DNA of 18,963 bases, taken from NCBI GenBank assembly GCA_900771365.1, contig CAAGNU010000007.1:1-18963 (forward strand). Reading direction: 5' to 3'. The notes beneath the pieces are model-generated. The model did no database searches. It worked only from the letters and a program-made list of their open reading frames with translations, and had not been told where the DNA came from. This document shows, in pieces, positions 1 to 7,064 of the stretch. The number at the start of each line of letters is the position of its first letter. Position 1 is the first letter of the stretch. Origin of the DNA: Bacteroidales bacterium. GTDB taxonomy: Bacteria; Bacteroidota; Bacteroidia; Bacteroidales; P3. The position numbers were made by a program, and so were the translations under genes.

Positions 1-173
1 CGTATCGAAACATGTTGTAGGTCAAGCATTTTAGGAAGATGCTTGTGGCCGCTCTCGCTATACCTATCGTCCGCACGGTCAGCCCGTGCATCGCTCCCTA
101 TCTCGGAGAGTTTCCGTGCTGAGTTTTCAGCGTCAAAGAGGGACTGCTTGCCTGTGGTCTTGTACTTATTCAT
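1..173 (-). CDS. Partial ORF, transposase-like N-terminus (weak)
   Basis: An open frame starts at the ATG complement at 171-173 and stays open to the window edge, about 57 codons. The first 25 residues (MNKYKTTGKQSLFDAENSAR, then KLSEIG) resemble from memory the start of IS5-like transposases of Bacteroidota, where a TTGxQSLFD segment is followed by xKLSxIGxPL. After KLSEIG the resemblance stops: the frame continues SDARADRADDRYSESGHKHL, where the family would have a DPLxxL...DFExFR stretch. A different frame near the edge reads NMFRY, so a frameshifted, decayed copy is possible. No terminal inverted repeat or target duplication was identified between 174 and 348. It may equally be an unrelated hypothetical protein. 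Confidence 0.4.
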   Translation of the reverse strand, partial: MNKYKTTGKQSLFDAENSARKLSEIGSDARADRADDRYSESGHKHLPKMLDLQHVSI

Positions 174-348
174 AAATGATGTCTTTTTTATACCATGATA
201 GCGCTATTTCTTCTTTTATATTGTTGAATATTTGATATTTAATTTTTAGAGGTTACCATAAGAAAAAACTGCCATCTTGCAGATAATCATTCTCTACATT
301 GAGGCCATACCAACCCCATTCGATTCATTCGACTGTGAAGGCGAAAGG

Positions 349-1479
349 CTACTTCACAACCAGCTTACGTGCCGTGCGGCCCTCGATAGTGAGAATTCTG
401 GCACAATAGGTTCCCGCGCTCAGACGAGAGATGTCCACATCGGCCTCGTTGCCGTGCAGGACCTCGTTCTGAAGCAGCCGCCCCTGAAGGTCGAAAATCT
501 CTATGTAGCGGAGCTCCTTGTCCGAAGTGACCTTCACCCAGTCCGTTGCGGGGTTAGGCATCAGCTTGGTCTCTGTGTCCAAGGTGGGGAGGTCGATACC
601 CTCCTGTTCCTGCTCCTGCTCCAAGCTATAGAGATCCATACTCCAAGAGAACAGCCAGCCGTTATCGCCAGACCATAAATCCGTAATCCTTATGCTCCAC
701 CTACCATTGAGCGGGCATCCGACAAGATTCTCAAACTGGTCATGAGGAAGATAGTAATTGCTATGCTCTATGCGGTTACTCGGCTGTGTTGTCGACATAT
801 CCAAAGTGACAGTATCTCCACCATGCGAAAAATAGTCTGGGATCCGATGGGTCTGATGCTGGTCGAACCGCACCTCAGGAGCATTGATAAGGAGAGCCGC
901 GTTCTTATCGTATGGACGATGTGCCGAATCGCCAGTCACCAAAGTCCAGTCATGATTTACGCTCCAGCAGTACGCCAATCCAGCACCGAATGGGTTATGC
1001 AAGGAGTCGGCATACGGACTGTCATCATACCTGCCCTCCAAGGGAAGCCCCAGATAGTACGGGGCTGTTCCAACCCCAGCCTTTAGCATCGATCTTCCTG
1101 CCGTTGTCGACACAGCAGGATCATAGGTCGGGCATAAGAGCTCTATACGAATATCGCCTATGTAAGAATGTTCCATAGTGATGCACACCGAGGCGACCTG
1201 CTCTGGAGTTACAACCACATCGGAGCCAAACTCATCGAACTCAATCGAACGGACCAGAGGGTTCCCGCTTACATCTGGAATAAAGCACCGTTTCCAGTTC
1301 CACTTAGAAATATAATTTGCATCACCATCTATTATGGTGGATACCACACCATCCGAAAAAGACTCTTCCGAGGCAGCAGGCCAAGGATTGGCGGCAGAAC
1401 GATTCGACAAAGGTTCCTGACCCTGCAAGACGAGGCCGCTCACAGCCATTGTTGCAAATAACATAAAATACCTTTTCAT
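349..1479 (-). CDS. Secreted P-domain protein with T9SS sorting domain
   Basis: The 376-residue product starts with a signal peptide (MKRYFMLFATMAVSGLVLQG, cleavage near residue 20). Residues about 75-285 look like a proprotein-convertase P domain: VASVCITMEHSYIGDIRIEL at 96-115 matches the family's vxVxvxHtyxgDL strand, and NGRWSIRITDLWSGDNGW at 258-275 matches its GxWxLxvxDxxxGDxG turn. A short linker rich in EQ (287-293) leads to residues 305-376, which have the layout of a Por/type IX C-terminal domain: PNPATDWVKV, then YIEIFDLQGRLL, then SAGTYCARIL and the terminal RKLVVK. It is therefore expected to be exported by Sec, crossed over the outer membrane by T9SS and anchored at the surface. 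No peptidase catalytic domain is present, so the P domain stands alone, perhaps as a binding or adhesion module. No clear promoter or Shine-Dalgarno was seen. Confidence 0.85.
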   Translation of the reverse strand: MKRYFMLFATMAVSGLVLQGQEPLSNRSAANPWPAASEESFSDGVVSTIIDGDANYISKWNWKRCFIPDVSGNPLVRSIEFDEFGSDVVVTPEQVASVCITMEHSYIGDIRIELLCPTYDPAVSTTAGRSMLKAGVGTAPYYLGLPLEGRYDDSPYADSLHNPFGAGLAYCWSVNHDWTLVTGDSAHRPYDKNAALLINAPEVRFDQHQTHRIPDYFSHGGDTVTLDMSTTQPSNRIEHSNYYLPHDQFENLVGCPLNGRWSIRITDLWSGDNGWLFSWSMDLYSLEQEQEQEGIDLPTLDTETKLMPNPATDWVKVTSDKELRYIEIFDLQGRLLQNEVLHGNEADVDISRLSAGTYCARILTIEGRTARKLVVK

Positions 1480-1824
1480 GATTCAACTTTTTTAGGTTTA
1501 TATTATCGTTATCCTATAGCGAACTTTCAATCGATAAAGAGCATCTTTTGCTGTCCGCTTTATCTAAAGATACATTCGTGTCATTTTTTATACACCTACC
1601 CTTGATTATTTATGATTATTTAACACGGAATATACTGATTTGTTAATTTTATTCACACAGTACCTTGCAGCCGAGCACGAAATAACCCATCACCCTCATT
1701 GGGCTCGGTGAAAGGTCTCGGCCCCGAAATCAAGTTCTCGCCAGTCGAACTAATCGAACCAATCGAACGACCTCCTTACCGCAAGACAGCCCCACACGGG
1801 TCACGATTTTAAGAATCGAGAGCC

Positions 1825-1839
1825 CTGACATTTTGTCAG
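1825..1839. repeat. Palindrome, copy 1 (TGACATTTTGTCA)
   Basis: CTGACA (1825-1830) and TGTCAG (1834-1839) form a perfect 6-bp inverted repeat around TTT. The core TGACATTTTGTCA (1826-1838) recurs exactly at 2031-2043. Confidence 0.85.
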
Positions 1840-1910
1840 AAGTCGTCAGATGGAAGTAGTAAGAGCCTTTGCCGTGGCGCCAATCAAGCCCCATTCCTCC
1901 TTCGCTTTTT

Positions 1911-1930
1911 CTTCGCTCCTGCGAGCGAAG
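1911..1930. repeat. 8-bp perfect hairpin
   Basis: CTTCGCTC (1911-1918), loop CTGC, then GAGCGAAG (1923-1930). It directly precedes the tandem repeat at 1937. The function is unknown. Confidence 0.75.
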
Positions 1931-1936
1931 CTACGG

Positions 1937-1969
1937 CGAAGGTAGGGCGAAGGTAGGGCGAAGGTAGGG
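1937..1969. repeat. Tandem repeat, 3 x 11 bp
   Basis: Three identical head-to-tail units of CGAAGGTAGGG (1937-1947, 1948-1958, 1959-1969), then a diverged CGGAG. There are no spacers, so it is not a CRISPR. The unit length is not a multiple of three and no real gene crosses it. Confidence 0.9.
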
Positions 1970-2027
1970 CGGAGCTTCTCATGGCCTCTGGAGAGCGTCC
2001 GGGGAAAGGAAAGCACTGAGAAAACAG

Positions 2028-2046
2028 ACATGACATTTTGTCATGT
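2028..2046. repeat. Palindrome, copy 2 (ACATGACATTTTGTCATGT)
   Basis: ACATGACA (2028-2035) and TGTCATGT (2039-2046) are perfect 8-base arms around TTT. It shares the 13-base core with the site at 1826-1838, 205 bases away, and lies about 57 bases past the stop codon of the minus-strand lipoprotein gene. It could be a protein-binding site, the end of a small repeat element, or a weak terminator hairpin; it has no adjoining T-run. Confidence 0.85.
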
Positions 2047-2102
2047 TCGAACCACTAAAGGACTTTTTGTTCCCAAGCTGTTTGGGAAACTTCTGCGCTC
2101 TG

Positions 2103-2648
2103 CTATATCAGAGACAACCCTAATAGAACCGCCAGCACTCCGACCAAAACAGCAAACACCGTTCCCGTATTATTGCGAAATGTGGAAACCTGGTCGTTCT
2201 CTATCAAGTTGAGGCGATTGGTGGCACCGCTCGGGCCGCAGACTGCTTTATAATCCTTCGCGTTGGAGCAATCGCAACCCACAAGGCTGACATTAGACAC
2301 GTAATACACCCCTCGTGCGTCTTGTGATCCCTTGTTCTTGTACTTGATCTGATAGCTGATAGTGTTGCCTATGCTGTCCGTGAAACGATAGGTGTCGTAC
2401 CAATAGTAGTCGTTCTTCAATTCGGGACCATCTTCGGAGTCGACGAACGCACTGGATACATATACATCGTTCAACATGTCGGAATAAGTCCCTGACAACT
2501 GGAATCCTAACGAATCAAGAGATTGGTTTACTGCGTCAATCTCTCGGAAGAATGTCCTTTCCGAAATCGTCGGCCTTGAGGTGGTGCAACCAGCGAGGAA
2601 CAATAATCCCAAGGCATAGGCTGTCGCACTTATTAAGAGTCTCTTCAT
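2103..2648 (-). CDS. Hypothetical lipoprotein with C-terminal membrane helix
   Basis: I chose the start at 2648 because it gives a proper lipoprotein signal: MKRLLISATAYALGLLFLAG followed by Cys21 (lipobox LAGC). The open frame extends further upstream, but that extension has no signal sequence and overlaps the divergent TPR gene. The product is 181 residues. The mature part has an acidic, Tyr-rich middle (about 80-115), a GCDCS cluster and, at 163-181, a strongly hydrophobic segment reaching the last residue, which could be a second membrane anchor. That double anchoring is unusual. I do not recognise a family. An imperfect promoter candidate (TATAATTTG on the minus strand, near 2700-2708) lies about 50 bases upstream. 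Coding seems secure; function is unknown. Confidence 0.75.
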   Translation of the reverse strand: MKRLLISATAYALGLLFLAGCTTSRPTISERTFFREIDAVNQSLDSLGFQLSGTYSDMLNDVYVSSAFVDSEDGPELKNDYYWYDTYRFTDSIGNTISYQIKYKNKGSQDARGVYYVSNVSLVGCDCSNAKDYKAVCGPSGATNRLNLIENDQVSTFRNNTGTVFAVLVGVLAVLLGLSLI

Positions 2649-2805
2649 GGCGTTTGGTATTTCTGAGTTTGTATTTGGGACAGCCCAGCATGGCTGCCTC
2701 AAATTATATCCGATAACATAACGCACCATGCAGCATTTTATTGCCTGCCGCGCATTTTTTTCAGGAGCCACACAATATTTATATAATATATGCGTTAATG
2801 AGGGT

Positions 2806-3945
2806 ATGTTTAGAAAATCATCCACACTTTTTCTGCTGGCCATGCTGATGATGCCGGCACTTTTTGCCCAGAAAGATGAGGGCACCCTGACGGCAGCACA
2901 GCTGCGCGAGAAGGGCATCAACGCAGAGCGCCTCGGCCTCACGGAACGTGCCGAAGGGTACTACCGCCGTGCCTTGGCCACGCCCGAGGGCGACCCCTCA
3001 GGCGAGACCCAGAAGCTGCTGGGCATCCTGCTGGAACAGAAGGAGTACTACAACGAGGCCATAGCCCTGCTGAGCCAGAGCAACACCTCTGAGGCCGAGG
3101 CGCATCAAGCTTTCTGCCTCATACAGCTGCACCTTTTAGACAGCGCCTCGCAGTGCGCCCAGCGAGCCATCGAGATGGACACGGCTTCGGCCCTGGCCAT
3201 GACGACGATGGCCTACGTGGAGACGGAGCGCGACCAGCACATCTCAGCCATAGCGTGGGCCAACCGCGCCTTGAAGGCCGACCCAAAGTTTGCCCGCGGC
3301 GAGAACGTGATGGGATACATCCAGTTCCGCAAGGGCAACCATGCCGAGGCCATGCGCCACTTCAAGAGAGCCATCCAGCTCGACAGCACGCTGGCCGACG
3401 CCTACTACAACCTCGGCACGCTGTACTGCATCCGCAACAGCGAGGAGATGGCCATGAAGCTGCTGAAGCAGGGACTGATTAGAAATCCCCGCAACATCCG
3501 CCTCTACACGGCCTTGGCCTACGCCTATCGTATGCGCCGAGACGCCCCGAAAGCGCTGGAATGCTACAAGCAGATTCTGGAGTACGACAGCCTCCATATC
3601 CCCACACTGAACCGCATCGGCACACTCTACTGCGAGCAGGGCCACTACGACCAGGCCATAGCTTATCACCGCCGCGCGCTGAGCATCAACCCTAACGATG
3701 CCGCCGCACACAAATACATCGGAAAAGCATACGTGGACTGGGGCGAGTACGACAAGGCCATCCAGAGCTTTATCCGCTCGACGAACCTCTGCACGACCGA
3801 CGCAGAGACCTATATGTACCTGGCCGAGCTCTACGGCAAGCAGAAGAACGGAGAACGCAAACAGCAGTCGGCCTACAAGAAGGCCGCCCGCCTCGGCAAC
3901 AAGGACGCACAGTCGTGGCTCGTGAAGAAGGGACTGGGGTGGTAG
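2806..3945 (+). CDS. Secreted tetratricopeptide-repeat protein
   Basis: I start at the ATG at 2806, which follows AGGGT and opens a clean signal peptide (MFRKSSTLFLLAMLMMPALF, then AQ). The longer frame from 2728 puts 26 non-signal residues in front and was rejected. The 379-residue product is then almost entirely TPR units of about 34 residues, roughly nine. Typical ones contain NVMGYIQFRKGNHAEAMRHF, YYNLGTLYCIRNSEEMAMKL, RIGTLYCEQGHYDQAIAYHR and YIGKAYVDWGEYDKAIQSFI. Such proteins are periplasmic or outer-membrane-associated scaffolds that hold partner proteins; no enzymatic domain is present and the partner cannot be read from the sequence. The gene is divergent from the lipoprotein gene (157 bases between starts) and is followed after 16 bases by repeat copy 1. 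Confidence 0.88.
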   Translation: MFRKSSTLFLLAMLMMPALFAQKDEGTLTAAQLREKGINAERLGLTERAEGYYRRALATPEGDPSGETQKLLGILLEQKEYYNEAIALLSQSNTSEAEAHQAFCLIQLHLLDSASQCAQRAIEMDTASALAMTTMAYVETERDQHISAIAWANRALKADPKFARGENVMGYIQFRKGNHAEAMRHFKRAIQLDSTLADAYYNLGTLYCIRNSEEMAMKLLKQGLIRNPRNIRLYTALAYAYRMRRDAPKALECYKQILEYDSLHIPTLNRIGTLYCEQGHYDQAIAYHRRALSINPNDAAAHKYIGKAYVDWGEYDKAIQSFIRSTNLCTTDAETYMYLAELYGKQKNGERKQQSAYKKAARLGNKDAQSWLVKKGLGW

Positions 3946-3961
3946 CCGATTGTATTGGGAA

Positions 3962-4100
3962 TTGATACGAGAATGCCCTGTGAACATTCGAGCGACTCGG
4001 TGAGTTTTCGAGCATTATGCCTGAGCCCCCAGTCTCGGAATAGCAAAATGTGAAGAAAGCCCAGTGGGCTTTCGATAGCGAAGCGGAGAATGTATGCTTG
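3962..4100 (+). repeat. Interspersed ~140-bp repeat, copy 1
   Basis: This runs from TTGATACGAGAATG to GTATGCTTG and matches 6839-6979 along its whole length, with about a dozen substitutions and one 2-base indel. Landmarks kept in both are CTCGGTGAGTTTTCGAGCAT, CAAAATGTGAAGAAAGCCC and CTTTCGATAGCGAAGCGGAG. Within it GAAAGCCC (loop AGT) GGGCTTTC makes an 8-bp hairpin near 4055-4073. It begins 16 bases after the TPR stop codon. Minus-strand frames across both copies give similar peptides (MLENSPxRSN...), but the homology does not look protein-driven. Confidence 0.9.
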
Positions 4101-4399
4101 GGGGATGAGGAGGATTTAGTGAATCCACCGAGGGGGCAGAAGCCGTCGTAAGTCATTTCACTATTCACAATTCACAGGAAGGAGCCAATAAGGGCAGATG
4201 CACCACTTTTTTTTAAAAAAAGTTGTGTAATCCAAAAAAAATGTGTTACTTTGCATTTGTTATTTCGTGCGTACAATATATTATATATAATAATGTATCA
4301 GCAAAATATGTGAATTGCAAATCGTAAATCGAGAATTGAGAGTTAAGAGTTTGACCGCCGAAAAACATGAAAATTTGAGAAAAAAGAAAAATATCATAT
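4101..4399 (+). other. Gene-free leader region of topA
   Basis: No gene. It contains a GAGGGGGCAGAAGCC stretch following the repeat, ATTCACAATTCAC-type short motifs near 4163-4178, the promoter at 4223-4253 and an untranslated leader of roughly 140 bases. The leader is very AT-rich, with a TATATTATATATAATAAT stretch at about 4279-4296 and GAATTGAGAGTTAAGAG at 4331-4347. No riboswitch structure was recognised. Confidence 0.6.
4223..4253 (+). promoter_or_regulatory. Promoter upstream of topA
   Basis: TTG at 4223-4225 is followed after 21 bases by TACTTTG at 4247-4253, close to the Bacteroidota sigma-ABfr consensus (TTTG, 19-21 bases, TAnnTTTG) but one base short in the -7 box. A perfect palindrome, ACTTTTTTTTAAAAAAAGT at 4205-4223, touches the -33 element. 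Confidence 0.7.
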
Positions 4400-6745
4400 A
4401 TGAAAAATTTAGTCATTGTAGAGTCACCCGCCAAGGCTAAGACGATAGAAAAATTCCTTGGCAAGGACTATGTTGTCAAATCGAGCAACGGACATATCCG
4501 CGATCTGGCGAAGAAAGAGATGAGTATCGACATCGAGAACCAGTACGAACCCGAGTACCAGATCACCGAAGAGAAGCACAAGCTTGTGACCGAGCTGAAA
4601 AAGGCCGTGAAGGAGGCCGACATGGTTTGGCTGGCATCCGATGAGGACCGCGAGGGAGAGGCTATCGCCTGGCATTTGCAGGAGACGCTGAAACTGGACG
4701 CGGACAACACGAAGAGAATCGTATTTAACGAGATTACCAAGAACGCCATCCTCCATGCTATCGAGAACCCCCGCGGCATCGATATGTACCTTGTTGACGC
4801 CCAGCAGGCCCGCCGCGTGCTGGACCGCCTGGTAGGCTACGAGATCAGTCCCATCCTGTGGGCCAAGATCAAACCCGCCCTCAGCGCTGGTCGTGTGCAG
4901 AGCGTGGCCGTCCGCCTCATCGTGGAACGCGAAGAGGAAATCAAGGAGTTTGTCAGCCAGAGCTTCTACCGCCTGACAGCACAGTTCCACCCCACAAGCG
5001 GCAGAATGCAGGTCTTCGCCGAACTGAGCAAGCGTTTCGACACGCAAGAGGAGGCTCAGGCCTTTGTGGAAAGCCTTATCGGCTGTTCCTTCAAGGTGCA
5101 GACTATCGACACCAAGCCCGCCAAGCGCACCCCCGCACCGCCTTTCACCACCTCCACCCTCCAGCAGGAGGCCAGCCGCAAGCTGGGCTACAGCGTGGCC
5201 AGAACGATGCAGATTGCACAACAGCTGTATGAGAGCGGTTTTATCACCTACATGCGTACCGACAGCGTGAACTTGAGCGACCTCGCCCTCGACATGGCCA
5301 AGCAGGAGATTTCCAAACTCTACGGCGAAAACTACGTGAAGACCCGCCGCTATCAGACCAAGACCAAAGGCGCACAGGAGGCCCACGAAGCTATCCGCCC
5401 CACCTATATGGACAACCTCAACATCAACGCCGACGCTGCACAGCGCCGCCTGTACGAGCTGATTTGGAAACGCGCTATCGCATCCCAGATGGCCGACGCA
5501 GAGATTGAGAAGACCATCGTGGACATCACCATCAGCGGCCACGATGAGAAGTTCGTCTGCCAAGGCGAGCAGGTCCGTTTCGACGGATTCCTCAAAGTGT
5601 ACATGGAGTCGACCGACGATGAGACCGAGGACAATGTGAATGCAGGCCGCTCGCTGCCCAAACTCGTGGAAGGCATGATGCTCAACCTCGACGTGGCAGA
5701 AGCCCTCGAACATCACACACAGCACGCCCCCCGCTACACCGAGGCCAGCCTGGTGAAGAAGCTCGAAGACCTCGGTATTGGCCGTCCTTCTACCTACGCA
5801 CCCACCATCAGCACCATCCTCAAACGCGAATACGTCATCAAAGAGGACCGCGAGCCCCAGACGGTAAACTGCACCGCCATCGTGCTGAAAGACGGCTCCG
5901 TCCGCACCGAGAACCGCACCGAACGCACAGGAGCAGAGAAGGGCAAGCTCTTCCCCACCGATATCGGAAGCGTGGTGAACGCTTTCTTAATGGAGCACTT
6001 CACCGACATCATCGACTACAACTTCACCGCTAACGTGGAGAAAGACTTCGACGAAATTGCCGCAGGCAAGAAGGAATGGCGCAAGGTTATCGACAAATTC
6101 TACGTGCCTTTCCACAAGAATATTCGCCAAACCCAGCAGAACAGCCACCGAACAAGCGGCAGCCGACTCATCGGCACGGACCCCAAGACCGGCAAAAACC
6201 TCTACGCCAAGATTGGCCGCTACGGCACCCTGGTACAGCTCGGCGACACCTCCAACGAGGAGAAGCCCAAGTTTGCCAGCATGAAGAAGGGCCAGAGCAT
6301 CGAGACCATCACCGTGGAAGAGGCCATGTCGCTCTTCGAGCTGCCCCGCACCGTGGGCGAGTTTGAAGGCCACGACATCATCGTCAGCATCGGCAAGTTC
6401 GGCCCCTACGTCCGCCTCGACAATAAATTCTATTCCCTCTCCAAGAACGACGACCCCTACGAAGTGGACTACGACCGCTGCGTGGAGATTATCAAGGTGA
6501 AACGTCTCGCCGAGGAGGAGAAAGAGCGCCTACGTGCCCTCTATCCTCACGAAATCGGCATCTACGAGGGCGACGTGGTGAGCTCCAACATCGGACGCTA
6601 CGGTCCCTACCTCACCTACCGCAACGACAACTTCCGCCTTCCCAAGACCGCCAATCCTTTGGAGATGAGCATCGAAGAGTCTATCGAAATCATTGCTAAC
6701 GCAGGCGTGAAAAAGCCCCGCGGACGCAAAAAGAAGACCGAATAG
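4400..6745 (+). CDS. topA: DNA topoisomerase I (type IA)
   Basis: This enzyme relaxes negative supercoils by cutting one strand through a 5'-phosphotyrosine. The 781-residue protein has the Toprim domain at its N-terminus (VIVESPAKAKT with Glu8; the metal-binding DEDRE at 81-85 in ASDEDREGEAIAWHL). The active-site Tyr284 lies in the canonical GFITYMRTDSVNLS. LSAGRVQSVAVRLIVERE (161-178) is also typical. The C-terminal part (about 590-781) carries family repeats built around KIGRYGTLVQLG, SIGKFGPYVRL and NIGRYGPYLTY, ending in a basic tail KKPRGRKKKTE. There are no Cys4 zinc fingers as in E. coli TopA. ATG 4400 gives the family's MxNLVIVESPAK start. It is a single-gene unit with its own promoter. 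Large antisense frames inside it are shadows. Confidence 0.98.
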   Translation: MKNLVIVESPAKAKTIEKFLGKDYVVKSSNGHIRDLAKKEMSIDIENQYEPEYQITEEKHKLVTELKKAVKEADMVWLASDEDREGEAIAWHLQETLKLDADNTKRIVFNEITKNAILHAIENPRGIDMYLVDAQQARRVLDRLVGYEISPILWAKIKPALSAGRVQSVAVRLIVEREEEIKEFVSQSFYRLTAQFHPTSGRMQVFAELSKRFDTQEEAQAFVESLIGCSFKVQTIDTKPAKRTPAPPFTTSTLQQEASRKLGYSVARTMQIAQQLYESGFITYMRTDSVNLSDLALDMAKQEISKLYGENYVKTRRYQTKTKGAQEAHEAIRPTYMDNLNINADAAQRRLYELIWKRAIASQMADAEIEKTIVDITISGHDEKFVCQGEQVRFDGFLKVYMESTDDETEDNVNAGRSLPKLVEGMMLNLDVAEALEHHTQHAPRYTEASLVKKLEDLGIGRPSTYAPTISTILKREYVIKEDREPQTVNCTAIVLKDGSVRTENRTERTGAEKGKLFPTDIGSVVNAFLMEHFTDIIDYNFTANVEKDFDEIAAGKKEWRKVIDKFYVPFHKNIRQTQQNSHRTSGSRLIGTDPKTGKNLYAKIGRYGTLVQLGDTSNEEKPKFASMKKGQSIETITVEEAMSLFELPRTVGEFEGHDIIVSIGKFGPYVRLDNKFYSLSKNDDPYEVDYDRCVEIIKVKRLAEEEKERLRALYPHEIGIYEGDVVSSNIGRYGPYLTYRNDNFRLPKTANPLEMSIEESIEIIANAGVKKPRGRKKKTE

Positions 6746-6768
6746 TCGAATAGCATATTCTACCGCCT

Positions 6769-6820
6769 CATTCGACTGGTAAATTATTGCTTTACAGCAC
6801 ATACACAAATCAGTCGAATG
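6769..6820 (+). terminator. Inverted repeat after topA, possible terminator
   Basis: CATTCGACTG (6769-6778) pairs perfectly with CAGTCGAATG (6811-6820) around a 32-base interior that contains a smaller GTAAA/TTTAC stem. It begins 23 bases after the topA stop. There is no T-run, so termination is a guess. GTCGAATGA then occurs twice in a row (6813-6830). Confidence 0.4.
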
Positions 6821-6838
6821 AGTCGAATGAATTGAGAG

Positions 6839-6979
6839 TTGATACGAGAATGTCCAGTGAATATTCGAGCGCCTCGGTGAGTTTTCGAGCATTTTGCCTG
6901 AAGCTCCCCAACCTCGGAATATCAAAATGTGAAGAAAGCCCCGTGGACTTTCGATAGCGAAGCGGAGAACGTATGCTTG
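6839..6979 (+). repeat. Interspersed ~140-bp repeat, copy 2
   Basis: Same element and orientation as 3962-4100. The hairpin in copy 1 is imperfect here: GAAAGCCC faces GGACTTTC, with one mismatch. It starts 94 bases after topA and ends 86 bases before the glycosyltransferase start. Flanks of the two copies are otherwise unrelated, which sets the element's boundaries. Confidence 0.9.
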
Positions 6980-7064
6980 AGAATTGGAACGGGCTTCATT
7001 CTTCAGATCCTCTCTCATCTTCTAACATTCAAAACACACAACTAAAGAATAGAACGCACGGATT

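Larger units (their letters stand above)
1480..2102. other. Gene-free stretch with several small repeats
   Basis: No convincing gene lies in these 620 bases; the 61-codon minus-strand frame at 1846-2031 has no recognisable content. The part next to the P-domain gene (1490-1665) is AT-rich and probably holds its promoter, but I could not place one. Further on are a CCGAGC/GCTCGG inverted repeat (1671-1676 with 1703-1708), short direct repeats of ATCGAAC around 1745-1770, two copies of the palindrome TGACATTTTGTCA, an 8-bp hairpin and a three-unit tandem repeat, each listed separately. The density of small repeats suggests repeat or mobile-element debris, or a regulatory region. Confidence 0.6.

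Noticed and set aside
1937..1969. Possible CRISPR array
   Set aside because: The three units are 11 bases and contiguous, with no spacers.
1846..2031. 61-codon minus-strand frame
   Set aside because: It is largely made of the tandem repeat and hairpin sequence, with no recognisable protein content.
2649..2942. N-terminal extension of the lipoprotein frame up to 2942
   Set aside because: The added 98 residues have no signal sequence, overlap the divergent TPR gene and would bury the obvious lipobox at Cys21.
4055..4073. Hairpin in repeat copy 1 as a terminator for the TPR gene
   Set aside because: There is no T-run, it lies over 100 bases from the stop, and the stem is mismatched in copy 2.
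3770..4168. Minus-strand frames sharing MLENSP.RSN peptides (also 6530-7018)
   Set aside because: The peptides are similar because both frames cross the same DNA repeat; they extend into antisense of real genes and lack start signals.
4424..5725. 433-codon minus-strand frame inside topA
   Set aside because: It is antisense to a certain topA gene and the composition is what an antisense shadow gives; no domain was seen.
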